Origin: Mucilaginibacter dorajii
Lineage (GTDB): Bacteria; Bacteroidota; Bacteroidia; Sphingobacteriales; Sphingobacteriaceae
Direction of reading: 5' to 3'
Assembly (NCBI RefSeq): GCF_024808255.1
Contig: NZ_JANTYS010000010.1
Coordinates: 124,001 to 188,000, forward strand
DNA length: 64,000 nt
Below the pieces are notes generated by a model. It made no database searches. It was not told where the DNA came from and saw only the letters and a list, made by a program, of their open reading frames with translations. Positions 1 to 8,769 of this stretch are shown in pieces. Position numbers and translations under genes: made by a program. Each line of letters begins with the position of its first letter. Position 1 is the stretch's first letter.

Positions 1-858
1 CGCCAGGGCAAAACAGCTTACCCAATCCAAGGTATTTTTAAAACCTTCGCCGGTTTTACGGATGGCGGTTACCCATTCATCGTAATTAGTGTAGGCATTA
101 TTACCTATTAGTTTGCTATTCAGTTTAAAAGCACGCCGGGCTACATTTAACCCGCCGGGCAAAAGACCGGTAGTATGGCAACCGCGGTACATACATTCTT
201 TTAAGGCTTTAAAAATATTAAGCACACCTGCGCGCGTTTCCTGTTCGGTACGCCAGGCCAGCTCGTTTTCCATCACCACTTCCGAGATCCTTAAGCCTGT
301 TTTAATGCACCAATGCAGCAGATCAGCAGCTGTATCTATCGGGAAAGGCAGATCAACCTCTTGTTTGTTTTGTGCTGATGCGCCATCTTTAACCACGAAA
401 CCGCCGCCGATAGAATAGTAAGTTTCAGTTACAGCTTTACCATTAAGCAAAAAAGCCTGGAAGGTTACTGCGTTGGGATGAAAAGGTAAACTTTCATTAT
501 ATAAAAACATCAGGTCATTTTCAACCGAAAAACTGATAGGTTTAATGCCTCCCAATATTAACTGTTGCGATATGGTGATATGCGCAATTTTTGGCGTAAC
601 CTGGTCAACCTCAAAAGTTACCGGGTCATCGCCGCTTAGGCCAAGCAGAATGGCGATATCGGTACCATGGCCCCGGCCGGTTTTAGCCAGTGAGCCATAT
701 AGCAATATCTGTACCTGCTCAACCTGTGGTAGTACCTCCTGTTGCACAAGCGATTGTACAAATTGTTCGGCGGCACGCCAGGGACCAAGTGTGTGTGAGC
801 TTGACGGGCCAATGCCAATCTTAAACATATCAAATACCGAAATCTGTTCTCTTTGCAT
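1..858 (-). CDS. sdaA: L-serine dehydratase (L-serine ammonia-lyase), N-terminal part, runs off the window
   Basis: The minus frame is open from an ATG at 858 to the window edge (286 codons). Translation begins MQREQISVFDMFKIGIGPSS and contains the SSSHTLGP motif, GHGTD, LPFHPNA, YYSIGGGF and LPGGLN, all hallmarks of the single-chain iron-sulfur L-serine ammonia-lyase that converts serine to pyruvate and ammonia in the cytoplasm. The cysteines that hold the 4Fe-4S cluster lie in the C-terminal half, outside the window, so catalytic integrity cannot be judged. A TAATTTTG -7-like box (864-871, minus) ends only 5 bases before the ATG, so the transcript may be leaderless. The next gene is divergent. 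Confidence 0.93.
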   Translation of the reverse strand, partial: MQREQISVFDMFKIGIGPSSSHTLGPWRAAEQFVQSLVQQEVLPQVEQVQILLYGSLAKTGRGHGTDIAILLGLSGDDPVTFEVDQVTPKIAHITISQQLILGGIKPISFSVENDLMFLYNESLPFHPNAVTFQAFLLNGKAVTETYYSIGGGFVVKDGASAQNKQEVDLPFPIDTAADLLHWCIKTGLRISEVVMENELAWRTEQETRAGVLNIFKALKECMYRGCHTTGLLPGGLNVARRAFKLNSKLIGNNAYTNYDEWVTAIRKTGEGFKNTLDWVSCFALA

Positions 859-988
859 CAGGCCAAAATTAAAAATAATATACCAATAGGGCTTTGTAAT
901 AAATGTGATAGGATGTTTAATTTTTATTTAAAAAATTTATAATTTGCGGTAACTAAAACTTACAAAAAAACCACTAAACCTCAAAAAA

Positions 989-1456
989 ATGAACGATTAC
1001 AGTTCTTCTTCCGGCTCGCCAGCAGCATTTGCACTCTTTGGTGTAATGATGATCCCAAGTTTGATCATCGGACTCATTTGCATTATTAGCATGTGGAAAT
1101 TATTTGAAAAAGCCGGCAAACCAGGCTGGGCAGCAATTATTCCAATTTACAACGTTATTGTAATGCTTGAAATTGTTGGTAAACCTGTATGGTGGATCAT
1201 CTTGTTTTTGATCCCATGCGTAAATATTATTTTCGCTATCTGGACAATTAACCTGCTTAGTAAAAGCTTTGGCCAAAGCGAAGGGTTTACCATTGGTCTT
1301 ATCTTACTTCCATTTGTATTTTATCCAATTCTTGGCTTTGGTAATTATCCTTATATAGGCCCTGCCGGTGCAGGTTTTGCAGGTGGCTTTAAACCTTACG
1401 ATCCATCTGTTGATTATAAAGATCCGTTCAACCCTAATACGCCGCCGCAGGCTTAA
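989..1456 (+). CDS. DUF5684-type small integral membrane protein
   Basis: 155 residues. It has about four hydrophobic segments, with the family signature near residues 36-65: FEKAGKPGWAAIIPIYN followed by a VGKPVWW segment. A proline-rich C-terminal tail ends NPNTPPQA. This pattern matches the DUF5684/signal-peptidase-like small membrane proteins common in Bacteroidota; function unknown. Its stop TAA shares one base with the ATG of the DUF2752 gene, so the two are translationally coupled. An imperfect TATAATTTGC element upstream (about 938-948) may be the promoter. Confidence 0.8.
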   Translation: MNDYSSSSGSPAAFALFGVMMIPSLIIGLICIISMWKLFEKAGKPGWAAIIPIYNVIVMLEIVGKPVWWIILFLIPCVNIIFAIWTINLLSKSFGQSEGFTIGLILLPFVFYPILGFGNYPYIGPAGAGFAGGFKPYDPSVDYKDPFNPNTPPQA

Positions 1457-1821
1457 TGCTGCGCGGTTATATCACATTAACACTATTTTGCAGTCAGCTG
1501 GGTTTTATCCACTGGCTGCAAAATCATTTAATACCCTGTCCATTTAAATATATTACCGGCATTGATTGCCCGGGCTGCGGTTTCCAGCGGTCGGTTTTAG
1601 CGCTCATCCAGGGCAATTTGCATAAAAGCTTTAGCTTATACCCACCAGCCATTCCTCTTTTGCTTTTTTTTGCCTACGGCCTTGCCGATGGCTACTTCAA
1701 ACTCGATACCAAAAACTCGACGGTAAAAAAAACACTGTTTATGATTGTAGGCAGCATTGTTTTAGTGAGCTATGGCATAAAAATGTACGGGCTATATCGC
1801 CATTACAACACATCGGCCTGA
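1456..1821 (+). CDS. DUF2752 family membrane protein
   Basis: 121 residues. The diagnostic DUF2752 core is visible at about residues 27-50: CPFKYITGIDCPGCGFQRS, i.e. a CPxxxxTGxxCPGCG-type cysteine motif, followed by ALIQGN and a YPPAIPLLLFF membrane segment. The function of the family is unknown; the cysteines suggest metal or redox chemistry at the membrane, which is inference. It starts in the taATG overlap with the preceding gene. It runs 19 bases into the 3' end of the convergent RDD gene. Confidence 0.85.
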   Translation: MLRGYITLTLFCSQLGFIHWLQNHLIPCPFKYITGIDCPGCGFQRSVLALIQGNLHKSFSLYPPAIPLLLFFAYGLADGYFKLDTKNSTVKKTLFMIVGSIVLVSYGIKMYGLYRHYNTSA

Positions 1822-2537
1822 GCTACAATGTGGCTGTAATCTTTAATAATGGTTTGTAAAAACAGCATATCGTTCATCTCGGGCGGCGTGGTTACGCCTA
1901 ATAACTCCCTGATGCGTTCGGCCATATTGTAAACCAGCACACTGTTGCGTGTTTTAATGTAACTGTTTATTACCTCGTTTATCAATTCAATATCCTGGTC
2001 GCTAAGGTTAGCCGCGGCGGCAAAAACGGGCTGGTAATTATCTTCGGATGGTTTAAAGGCTATGTTATTCATTTTGGTGCGGGGTACGGTACGGATCAAT
2101 GAAGTACCGGCAACCATATCACCCAACCGTTGCGATTTATCAGAAACCGCCACGCAAATCAATCCACATAAATGGGATGATAAGGTAAAATCAACTATCC
2201 TGAACAACCAGCGCAACAGGTACTGGCTAAACCGCGGCCGGGCACCATCCAAACTGATCACTTTAATTTTCATTACCCGTTTGCCAACACTTTGCCCGTT
2301 CATGATGCTTTCGCAAATGAGATCGTAAAACACAAAAAGCACCGCGTAAGCTATCGCAAGCACAATCCAGGCAATCTTGTTCACCATTCCACCGCTGCTA
2401 AAAATAATTATCGAGGCAATCATAATGGCAACAAACATGGCCATATCAATTAAGTAGGCCACAATCCGTTCGCCAAGGCCGGCTACTTCATAGTCAATAT
2501 CAATGTTTTGCGATGTGGTTATCCGTATGGTTTGCAT
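1803..2537 (-). CDS. RDD family membrane protein
   Basis: 244 residues. The N-terminal RDD domain starts with a short beta-like stretch (MQTIRITTSQNIDIDYEVAG), then LGERIVAYLIDMAMFVAIMI with the characteristic Arg and Asp in the first membrane helix. A second helix pair follows (IAWIVLAIAYAVLFVFYDLI), then NGQSVGKRVMKIKV, the RDD hallmark. A soluble 80-residue C-terminal tail is extra. RDD proteins are poorly characterised; some are Na+/H+ antiporters. The gene is divergent from the SpoIIM/MoxR operon. A perfect TATATTTG -7 box (2543-2550) ends 5 bases before the ATG. Confidence 0.88.
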   Translation of the reverse strand: MQTIRITTSQNIDIDYEVAGLGERIVAYLIDMAMFVAIMIASIIIFSSGGMVNKIAWIVLAIAYAVLFVFYDLICESIMNGQSVGKRVMKIKVISLDGARPRFSQYLLRWLFRIVDFTLSSHLCGLICVAVSDKSQRLGDMVAGTSLIRTVPRTKMNNIAFKPSEDNYQPVFAAAANLSDQDIELINEVINSYIKTRNSVLVYNMAERIRELLGVTTPPEMNDMLFLQTIIKDYSHIVAQADVL

Positions 2538-2631
2538 ATAATCAAATATAAAAGCTAAATATGTTTTTTTTAGTTGATATATTTCGCTTTTGTAATTATT
2601 TTAACGAAATATTTAAACTGTTGATCACTCC

Positions 2632-3594
2632 ATGCGCGAACCTCTATTTGTAAAGCAAAATTCTGCCAAATGGAGCAGGTATGAGCAATTGCCGACTGAT
2701 GACCCGGATGAACTTGCCGACAGGTTTATTCAAATAACCGACGACCTGGCTTATGCCAAAACATTTTACCCCAAATCAAAAACCACCACCTATTTAAACG
2801 GGTTGGCGGCTGGGCTGCATCAATCCATCTACAAAAACAAAACAGAAAAAAGCAATCGTTTTTTAACGTTCTGGAAGTATGAGTTGCCCCTCCTTTTTAA
2901 AACCTATCAAAAGCAACTGCTTTACGCCTTTATATTTTTCATCATTTTTTGCGCAATAGGTGCTGTTTCGGCCAGGTACGATGAAAATTTTGTACGCCTT
3001 ATTATGGGCAATGAGTATGTGGATATGACCAACGCCAACATTGCCAAAGGCGACCCTTTTGGCGTATATAAAAGCAGAGACGAAGCGTTGATGTTTTTAG
3101 CTATAGCAGGCAATAACATTTATGTATCGCTGGTAACCTTTGTAAGCGGTATTATATTTTCTGTGGGCTCGGTTTATTTCCTGTTTCGCAACGGCATTAT
3201 GCTGGGTTCTTTTCAGTATTACTTTTTCAGCAAGGGCCTGGGGGTAAAATCAATATTGGTGATCTGGATACATGGTACTTTAGAGATCTCCTCTATCATG
3301 ATTGCCGGTGCCGCCGGTTTAATATTAGGCAACAGTTTTTTATTCCCCAAAACTTACACACGGCTGGCCTCATTAAAAAGAGGAGCTAAAGATGGCATGA
3401 AGGTAGCCATTGGTATTGCACCTATTTTAGTTGTAGCGGCTTTTTTTGAAGGTTTTGTTACCCGTCATACCGAAATGCCGGTTTGGCTTAGTGTTACTAT
3501 TTTAAGCGCATCGTTCCTGTTTATTGTATGGTACGTAATTATATATCCCAATAAAATTTATAAAACCCTAAATCATAATGCCTCCAAAAATTGA
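2632..3594 (+). CDS. SpoIIM/DUF95 family integral membrane protein
   Basis: 320 residues. A soluble N-terminal third begins MREPLFVKQNSAKWSRYEQL and is typical for Bacteroidota SpoIIM-like proteins. It is followed by about five membrane segments (residues ~95-115, 155-180, 195-215, 220-240, 270-310). The name comes from stage II sporulation protein M, but this lineage does not sporulate, so a structural or transport role in the envelope is more likely. It is the first gene of a tight plus-strand operon; the next gene overlaps its end by 17 bases. Confidence 0.87.
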   Translation: MREPLFVKQNSAKWSRYEQLPTDDPDELADRFIQITDDLAYAKTFYPKSKTTTYLNGLAAGLHQSIYKNKTEKSNRFLTFWKYELPLLFKTYQKQLLYAFIFFIIFCAIGAVSARYDENFVRLIMGNEYVDMTNANIAKGDPFGVYKSRDEALMFLAIAGNNIYVSLVTFVSGIIFSVGSVYFLFRNGIMLGSFQYYFFSKGLGVKSILVIWIHGTLEISSIMIAGAAGLILGNSFLFPKTYTRLASLKRGAKDGMKVAIGIAPILVVAAFFEGFVTRHTEMPVWLSVTILSASFLFIVWYVIIYPNKIYKTLNHNASKN

Positions 3595-4492
3595 ATTAGC
3601 TAAAACCCGAGATTTTGGTGAGTTGATTAGCGATACCTTTTTATTTATGCGGCAAAACTTTAAGCCGCTGCTCAAATACTTTTTCACTTTTGCCGGCATT
3701 TTCGTAGCTGCAGGTGTTATAAGCACCACCATGTACCAGTTAAAAGTATTAAATTTTGCCGTTGCCGATGGACAGGCAGCTGCCAGCGGTGGCCTGGAGT
3801 ACCGCCCATCTATATGGCGAATGTTTGGGGTAGAGTATTTTGTGATGATCATCTGCTCTATGTTAACCGTTATCATTTTAGAAATCACTGTATTAAGTTA
3901 CATGACCCTTTATAAAGAAAAGGGTAACCAGGTACCTACCAGCGAAGAGGTTTGGGCCTATATCAAATACTACTTTTTAAAGGGTTTCGGCAGCTCGATC
4001 CTGCTCAATATTTTAATGGCGATCGGTTTTCTTTTTTGCTTTTTACCGGGATTCTATTTAGCGCCAATATTTGCATTGGTATTACCCATTATGGTAATGG
4101 AAAATACATCTTTCGGCTACGCCTTTAACCGTAGTTTTGTATTGGTAAAGGATAACTGGTGGGCAAACTTTGGCACACAGGTGGTGGTATGGATCATAGT
4201 TTATGTTGGGATTATGCTGTTTAGCTTGCCCGCCAGCATTTTCACCATTGTAAGCACCTTAACCCACGCGCAAAAAGGCGGCGCTGCCGCTACCGTAACT
4301 TCGGTGCCGTTTGCTTTTGTTACCGCGTTGCTCAGGCAAATAGGTTTTATACTCGTCATTATTCCCTGCATTACTTTAGGCTTGTGCTATTTTAACTTAA
4401 CCGAGGGTAAGGATGGCACAAACCTGTTAAACAGGATTAATAAACTGGGTAATATTGCGCCCGATACGGATTTACCGGTTGAAGAATATTAG
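3578..4492 (+). CDS. Multi-pass membrane protein of the MoxR cluster, unknown function
   Basis: 304 residues. The start is MPPKIELAKTRDFGELISDT, then about six membrane segments interrupted by a VMENTSFGYAFNRSFVLVKDNWW stretch. That stretch resembles the membrane domain of glycerophosphodiester phosphodiesterase-like and DUF7847-type proteins. No catalytic motif is visible. It overlaps SpoIIM by 17 bases and ends one base before the ATG of the DUF4129 gene, which argues for co-translation. The function is probably tied to the MoxR/DUF58 system by context only. Confidence 0.8.
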   Translation: MPPKIELAKTRDFGELISDTFLFMRQNFKPLLKYFFTFAGIFVAAGVISTTMYQLKVLNFAVADGQAAASGGLEYRPSIWRMFGVEYFVMIICSMLTVIILEITVLSYMTLYKEKGNQVPTSEEVWAYIKYYFLKGFGSSILLNILMAIGFLFCFLPGFYLAPIFALVLPIMVMENTSFGYAFNRSFVLVKDNWWANFGTQVVVWIIVYVGIMLFSLPASIFTIVSTLTHAQKGGAAATVTSVPFAFVTALLRQIGFILVIIPCITLGLCYFNLTEGKDGTNLLNRINKLGNIAPDTDLPVEEY

Positions 4493-4493
4493 T

Positions 4494-5261
4494 ATGCTAC
4501 GCCTGCTTTGTATTTTCCTGTTAGCCTTTTCCGTACATACTACAGGTAAAACTGTTGCACCTGTTAAGGTAAAAAAAGCGCCGTTGGTATTAAAAATGGA
4601 TACCGCACAGGTAAATGTGCGCCATTTTGATAGCGTGGCGTTAAAAACGTACAGCAAGCAGCCGGAGTTTCAGTACCAGGAAGACGATGGGCAATCGGCC
4701 CCATCCTGGTGGACACGCTTTTGGCGATGGTTTTGGAATTGGCTTAGCGATCTGTTTAAGCCAATGAAATTAGGGAATCATAAATATAGTCAATTTGTAC
4801 AGGTACTGTTATACATTTTACAATACCTGGCAATTGGTGCGGGCTTAGGCGCGCTTGTTTTCCTTGGCTTAAAAATGGCCGGCATAGATATGCTCAACAT
4901 ATTCAGGCGTAAACCTATGGGGGCCAACCTGCCTTACCAGGAATCGTTAGAGAACATTCACGATATTAATTTTGATGACGAGCTGGAGAGGGCTGTTGCC
5001 CAGCACAACTACCGCCTGGCCGTACGCTTACTTTACCTTAAATGCCTTAAACAGCTTAGCGATGCCGATTTGATTAAATGGCAGATAGATAAAACCAACA
5101 GCGCCTACATCAATGAACTTACCAATCCCGATCAGCGCCGCGTTTTTAAAACATTAACCCTGCAGTTTGAGTACACCTGGTACGGCGAGTTTGCTATTGA
5201 TGCAACGGTTTTTAAAAATATCAATGCTTTATTTATGGATTTTAAAAAGGGCATTGTATGA
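4494..5261 (+). CDS. DUF4129 domain-containing membrane protein
   Basis: 255 residues from the ATG at 4494. I prefer this start to an in-frame ATG at 4455 because it lies one base after the upstream stop and opens directly with a signal peptide (MLRLLCIFLLAFSVHTTG). A Trp-rich juxtamembrane stretch (WWTRFWRWFWNWLSDLF) is followed by one membrane helix at about residues 100-125. The C-terminal DUF4129 domain (~165-250) contains AVRLLYLKCLKQL and FEYTWYGEF. DUF4129 proteins regularly accompany MoxR, DUF58 and DUF4350 proteins. The next gene overlaps in an ATGA motif. Confidence 0.87.
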   Translation: MLRLLCIFLLAFSVHTTGKTVAPVKVKKAPLVLKMDTAQVNVRHFDSVALKTYSKQPEFQYQEDDGQSAPSWWTRFWRWFWNWLSDLFKPMKLGNHKYSQFVQVLLYILQYLAIGAGLGALVFLGLKMAGIDMLNIFRRKPMGANLPYQESLENIHDINFDDELERAVAQHNYRLAVRLLYLKCLKQLSDADLIKWQIDKTNSAYINELTNPDQRRVFKTLTLQFEYTWYGEFAIDATVFKNINALFMDFKKGIV

Positions 5262-6442
5262 GGGATTTTAAAATTTATATATCCATTGCCAGCATACTGC
5301 TTATCATTTACCTGGTAGCCCAGTACAATAAACCCAACGCGGTTAACTGGCAGCCCTCCCTGGCCAAAAATGATAAGATTCCTTTTGGTACCTTTATTTT
5401 ACATAACCAGCTTAGCCAGCTGTACCCCGAAGCCACATTGGTTAATACCAATAAATCTATCTACAACGTATTTCATAACGATAGCCTGCAAAAGGGCAAC
5501 TATATCATCATCGCCAAAAACATAACCCTTAATAAATTTGATTTTAAGGAGTTGCTGAAATACATTAACGCCGGTAACTCGGTGTTTATGTCGGCATTTG
5601 AGTTTAAGGGCTTTTTTGCCGATTCATTACAGATTGAGTCGCGGGCAGAAAACTCGGCTAAAAACGTATCGCTCAATTTTGTGAATAGCAAGCTAAAGGC
5701 CGGCAAAAACTACGTATTTAACCGCGATGTTGTAAACCAATATTTCAACAGCCTGGATACGGCAAAGGCTACCGTTTTGGGTAAAAACTATGCAGAGCAT
5801 TGTACGCTCATCAGCTATAAATTTGGCAAAGGCACGCTTTACCTGTGCTCAACACCTGCTGCATTTACCAATTACAGCTTACTTACCAAACAAGGTGCCG
5901 ACTATGCAGAAAAAGCATTATCGTACCTGCCGCAGGCCAATTATGTATACTGGGACCAGTTTCAGAATGGCGATATCCCCGAAGACGCGTCGCCGCTACG
6001 TGTGTTTTTTGCAAACCCGGGTTTGCAGTGGGCCTACTACATCAGCCTGTTTGGCATATTGGTATATGTAATTTACGAGATGAAACGCCGCCAGCGCATT
6101 ATCCCTATTATTGAGCCGCTGCAAAACTCCACGCTGGAGTTTGTGAACGTAGTGGGCCAGGTTTATTACGAGAAGCGCGACAATGCCAACATCGCCCATA
6201 AAAAAGTAATTTATATACTGCAGCATTTCAGGGACCAGTACCGCTTGAAAACCAACAAACTCGACCCTGAATTTATTGATGACCTGAGTAAAAAAACAGG
6301 GCTTGATATAGCCTATACTACCGACCTGATACACGCCCTTATTTTCATTAGCGCGCAACACCAGGTTACCGATTCGGAATTGATACGACTTAACAGACTA
6401 ATAGAAAAATTTTACAGCCAAACCGGATATAATGGAAAATGA
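5258..6442 (+). CDS. DUF4350 domain-containing membrane protein
   Basis: 394 residues. It has an N-terminal membrane anchor (YISIASILLIIYLVAQY), then a soluble DUF4350 region (about 45-220) that has the look of a catalytically silent GATase-like fold (NYIIIAKN, NAGNSVFMSAFEF, KFGKGTLYLCSTPAAFTNY). A second membrane helix lies near residues 255-275, and a cytoplasmic helical tail includes LEFVNVVGQVYYEKRDNANI. In Bacteroidota it is nearly always encoded between DUF4129 and MoxR genes, as here. Start and stop overlap both neighbours (ATGA at 5258; MoxR starts at 6432), showing tight coupling. Confidence 0.87.
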   Translation: MRDFKIYISIASILLIIYLVAQYNKPNAVNWQPSLAKNDKIPFGTFILHNQLSQLYPEATLVNTNKSIYNVFHNDSLQKGNYIIIAKNITLNKFDFKELLKYINAGNSVFMSAFEFKGFFADSLQIESRAENSAKNVSLNFVNSKLKAGKNYVFNRDVVNQYFNSLDTAKATVLGKNYAEHCTLISYKFGKGTLYLCSTPAAFTNYSLLTKQGADYAEKALSYLPQANYVYWDQFQNGDIPEDASPLRVFFANPGLQWAYYISLFGILVYVIYEMKRRQRIIPIIEPLQNSTLEFVNVVGQVYYEKRDNANIAHKKVIYILQHFRDQYRLKTNKLDPEFIDDLSKKTGLDIAYTTDLIHALIFISAQHQVTDSELIRLNRLIEKFYSQTGYNGK

Positions 6443-7409
6443 TTTTTTTGAACAACGAACCGACATGAGCAGGCTAAGCCAGGCGGTTGACCAGATTAAA
6501 GCAACCCTGGCTAAAATTATTGTCGGGCAGCATGATTCTATTGATCTGCTGGTAGCCGGTATTTTGGCTGATGGGCATATTTTAATAGAAGGCGTACCCG
6601 GTGTGGCTAAAACCCTAACCGCCAAATTGATTGCCAAAGCTATCGATGCGCAATACTCGCGCATACAGTTTACGCCCGATCTGATGCCTTCTGATATCCT
6701 GGGCACATCGGTATTTAACCCTAAACTAACTGAGTTTGAGTTTAAACAGGGGCCTATCTTCGGTAACATCATCCTTATTGACGAGATCAACCGGGCACCG
6801 GCCAAAACGCAATCGGCCTTGTTTGAGGTGATGGAAGAAAAGCAGGTAACTATCGATGGTAAAACCTACAAAATGCAGGAGCCGTTTACCGTACTGGCTA
6901 CACAAAACCCGGTTGAGCAGGAAGGCACCTATCGCCTGCCCGAAGCACAGCTGGATAGGTTTTTATTTAAAATAGAGATCAAATACCCAACGCTGGAAGA
7001 AGAAATCCAGATCATCACCCAGCAACATCAGCAAAAAACCAGCGATCAGCTGAGCAACCTTAGCCCGGTATTAACTGCCGCCGAAATTATTGCTTTAAGG
7101 CAGCAGGTGAAAGCTTTGCACGTAGAGCGTAAACTGTTGGAATTTACTGCCAAAATTGTACATGAAACCCGCAGCCATAAATCATTATACCTGGGTGGTT
7201 CGCCAAGGGCATCGTTGGCCATGATCAATGCGGCAAAGGCGCTGGCAGCTATTAAAGGACGCGATTTTGTTACACCTGATGATATTACTTACGTGGCAGC
7301 ACCTGTTTTAAGGCACCGTGTAATGCTTACGCCCGATAAGGAAATGGAAGGCTTAACGCCCGATGATGTGATTGCACAGATCATCCAAAAAATAGAAATA
7401 CCACGATAA
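6432..7409 (+). CDS. MoxR-type AAA+ ATPase
   Basis: 325 residues, the usual MoxR length. Walker A GVPGVAKT is near residue 56, QFTPDLMPSDILG follows, Walker B ILIDEINRAPAKTQSALFE is near 114, sensor 1 is LATQNPVEQEGTYRLPEAQLD, and a C-terminal lid follows with SPRASLAM. MoxR ATPases act as chaperone-like partners of von Willebrand-type and DUF58 proteins, helping assemble or activate envelope complexes. It sits between DUF4350 and DUF58, the classical arrangement. An alternative in-frame ATG at 6465 would shorten it by 11 residues. Confidence 0.93.
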   Translation: MENDFFEQRTDMSRLSQAVDQIKATLAKIIVGQHDSIDLLVAGILADGHILIEGVPGVAKTLTAKLIAKAIDAQYSRIQFTPDLMPSDILGTSVFNPKLTEFEFKQGPIFGNIILIDEINRAPAKTQSALFEVMEEKQVTIDGKTYKMQEPFTVLATQNPVEQEGTYRLPEAQLDRFLFKIEIKYPTLEEEIQIITQQHQQKTSDQLSNLSPVLTAAEIIALRQQVKALHVERKLLEFTAKIVHETRSHKSLYLGGSPRASLAMINAAKALAAIKGRDFVTPDDITYVAAPVLRHRVMLTPDKEMEGLTPDDVIAQIIQKIEIPR

Positions 7410-7418
7410 CCTACCAGT

Positions 7419-8765
7419 GTGAAAAAAATCATCGGCCTGTTTTATAAAGATTTGTTTTTTACCAACCGCTTATTTACCGGTTTAGGTATCAGCGCCGTTG
7501 TGTTTGTATTTTCTTTCTTTTTCCCCTGGTTGGGTATTATACCTGTACTGATATTTTGGGCGCTGATAGCACTGTTTTTGATAGATGTGCTGATGCTTTA
7601 CCGCACCGCCAAAGGCGTGTTTGCCAAACGTCACGCCCCCGAAAGGTTAAGCAACAGCGATGATAACGACCTGGGTGTTTACATCGAAAACTGGTATCCC
7701 TTCAACATCGGCATCGCGGTTATTGACGAGATCCCTTTCCAGTTTCAAAAGCGCGACATCTGGTTTAAAAGTAACCTAAAACCAAACGAACGTAAACTCA
7801 TCAGTTACGTTTTACGCCCAACCAAACGTGGTGAGTATGAATTTGGCAATGTAATGGTGTACGCTAAATCACCCCTGGGATTGATCAGGCGGCGTTTCAC
7901 TTTTGAGCAGGCCGAGACATTGCCAGTGTATCCATCCTTCCTGCAGATGCGCAAATACGAGCTGATGGCCATATCAAACCGCTTAACAGATATCGGCATC
8001 AAAAAGATCCGCCGTATTGGGCACAGCCTGGAGTTTGAGCAGGTAAAAAACTACGTGGCCGGCGATGATTACCGCACCATTAACTGGAAAGCCACCGCAA
8101 GGCGCGGCGACCTGATGGTGAACTCCTATACCGACGAAAAATCGCAGCATGTGTATTGCGTTATCGATAAATCGCGCGCCATGAAAATGCCTTTTGATGG
8201 TTTAAGTCTGCTTGATTATGCCATTAACGCCAGCCTGGTACTCTCAAGCGTGGCGCTTATTAAGGAGGACAAAGCAGGGTTAATCACCGCGGCTGAGAAG
8301 ATTGGCGCTGTAGTACCTGCCGATAGGAAGCCTTCCCAACTTAACAAGATCCTGGAAGTTTTATATAAGGAACGCACCCGTTACCTGGAAACCAACATGG
8401 AACTGGTTTACAGCACCGTACGCAGCGTAATAAAACAGCGCAGCCTGGTGGTATTTTTTACCAATTACGAAAGTATGAACGCCTTAAACAGGCAACTGCC
8501 CTATTTAAAAAGGATAGCCAAGTTTCACCTGCTGTTAGTTGTGTTTTTTGAAAATACCGAACTAAAGACCCTGAGTGAAAAGCAGGCTACCGACCTGGAA
8601 GGCATCTACATAAAAACCATTGCCGAAAAATTCGCACACGATAAAAAGCTTATTGTAAAAGAGCTGGCCAAGTATGGCATCCAATCTATTTTAAGTACAC
8701 CGCAAAATTTAACGGTGAATACCATTAATAAATATTTGGAGCTGAAAGCTAAGCAGAAGATTTAA
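7419..8765 (+). CDS. DUF58 domain-containing protein (MoxR partner)
   Basis: 448 residues, GTG start at 7419. Two adjacent membrane helices (residues ~18-60) anchor the protein. The DUF58 core includes NYVAGDDYRTINWKATAR followed by GDLMVNSYTDEKS, then a vWA-like fold starting CVIDKSRAMKM with the DKS motif (DxS, a partial metal-ion-dependent adhesion site), and LVVFFTNYESMNAL. DUF58 proteins are the usual targets of MoxR ATPases. The gene follows MoxR by 9 bases in the same operon. Confidence 0.92.
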   Translation: MKKIIGLFYKDLFFTNRLFTGLGISAVVFVFSFFFPWLGIIPVLIFWALIALFLIDVLMLYRTAKGVFAKRHAPERLSNSDDNDLGVYIENWYPFNIGIAVIDEIPFQFQKRDIWFKSNLKPNERKLISYVLRPTKRGEYEFGNVMVYAKSPLGLIRRRFTFEQAETLPVYPSFLQMRKYELMAISNRLTDIGIKKIRRIGHSLEFEQVKNYVAGDDYRTINWKATARRGDLMVNSYTDEKSQHVYCVIDKSRAMKMPFDGLSLLDYAINASLVLSSVALIKEDKAGLITAAEKIGAVVPADRKPSQLNKILEVLYKERTRYLETNMELVYSTVRSVIKQRSLVVFFTNYESMNALNRQLPYLKRIAKFHLLLVVFFENTELKTLSEKQATDLEGIYIKTIAEKFAHDKKLIVKELAKYGIQSILSTPQNLTVNTINKYLELKAKQKI

Positions 8766-8769
8766 GGCG

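Noticed and set aside
5790..6361. Overlapping open frames on both strands inside the DUF4350 gene
   Set aside because: They lack family features and coincide with a clear coding gene; they are shadows.
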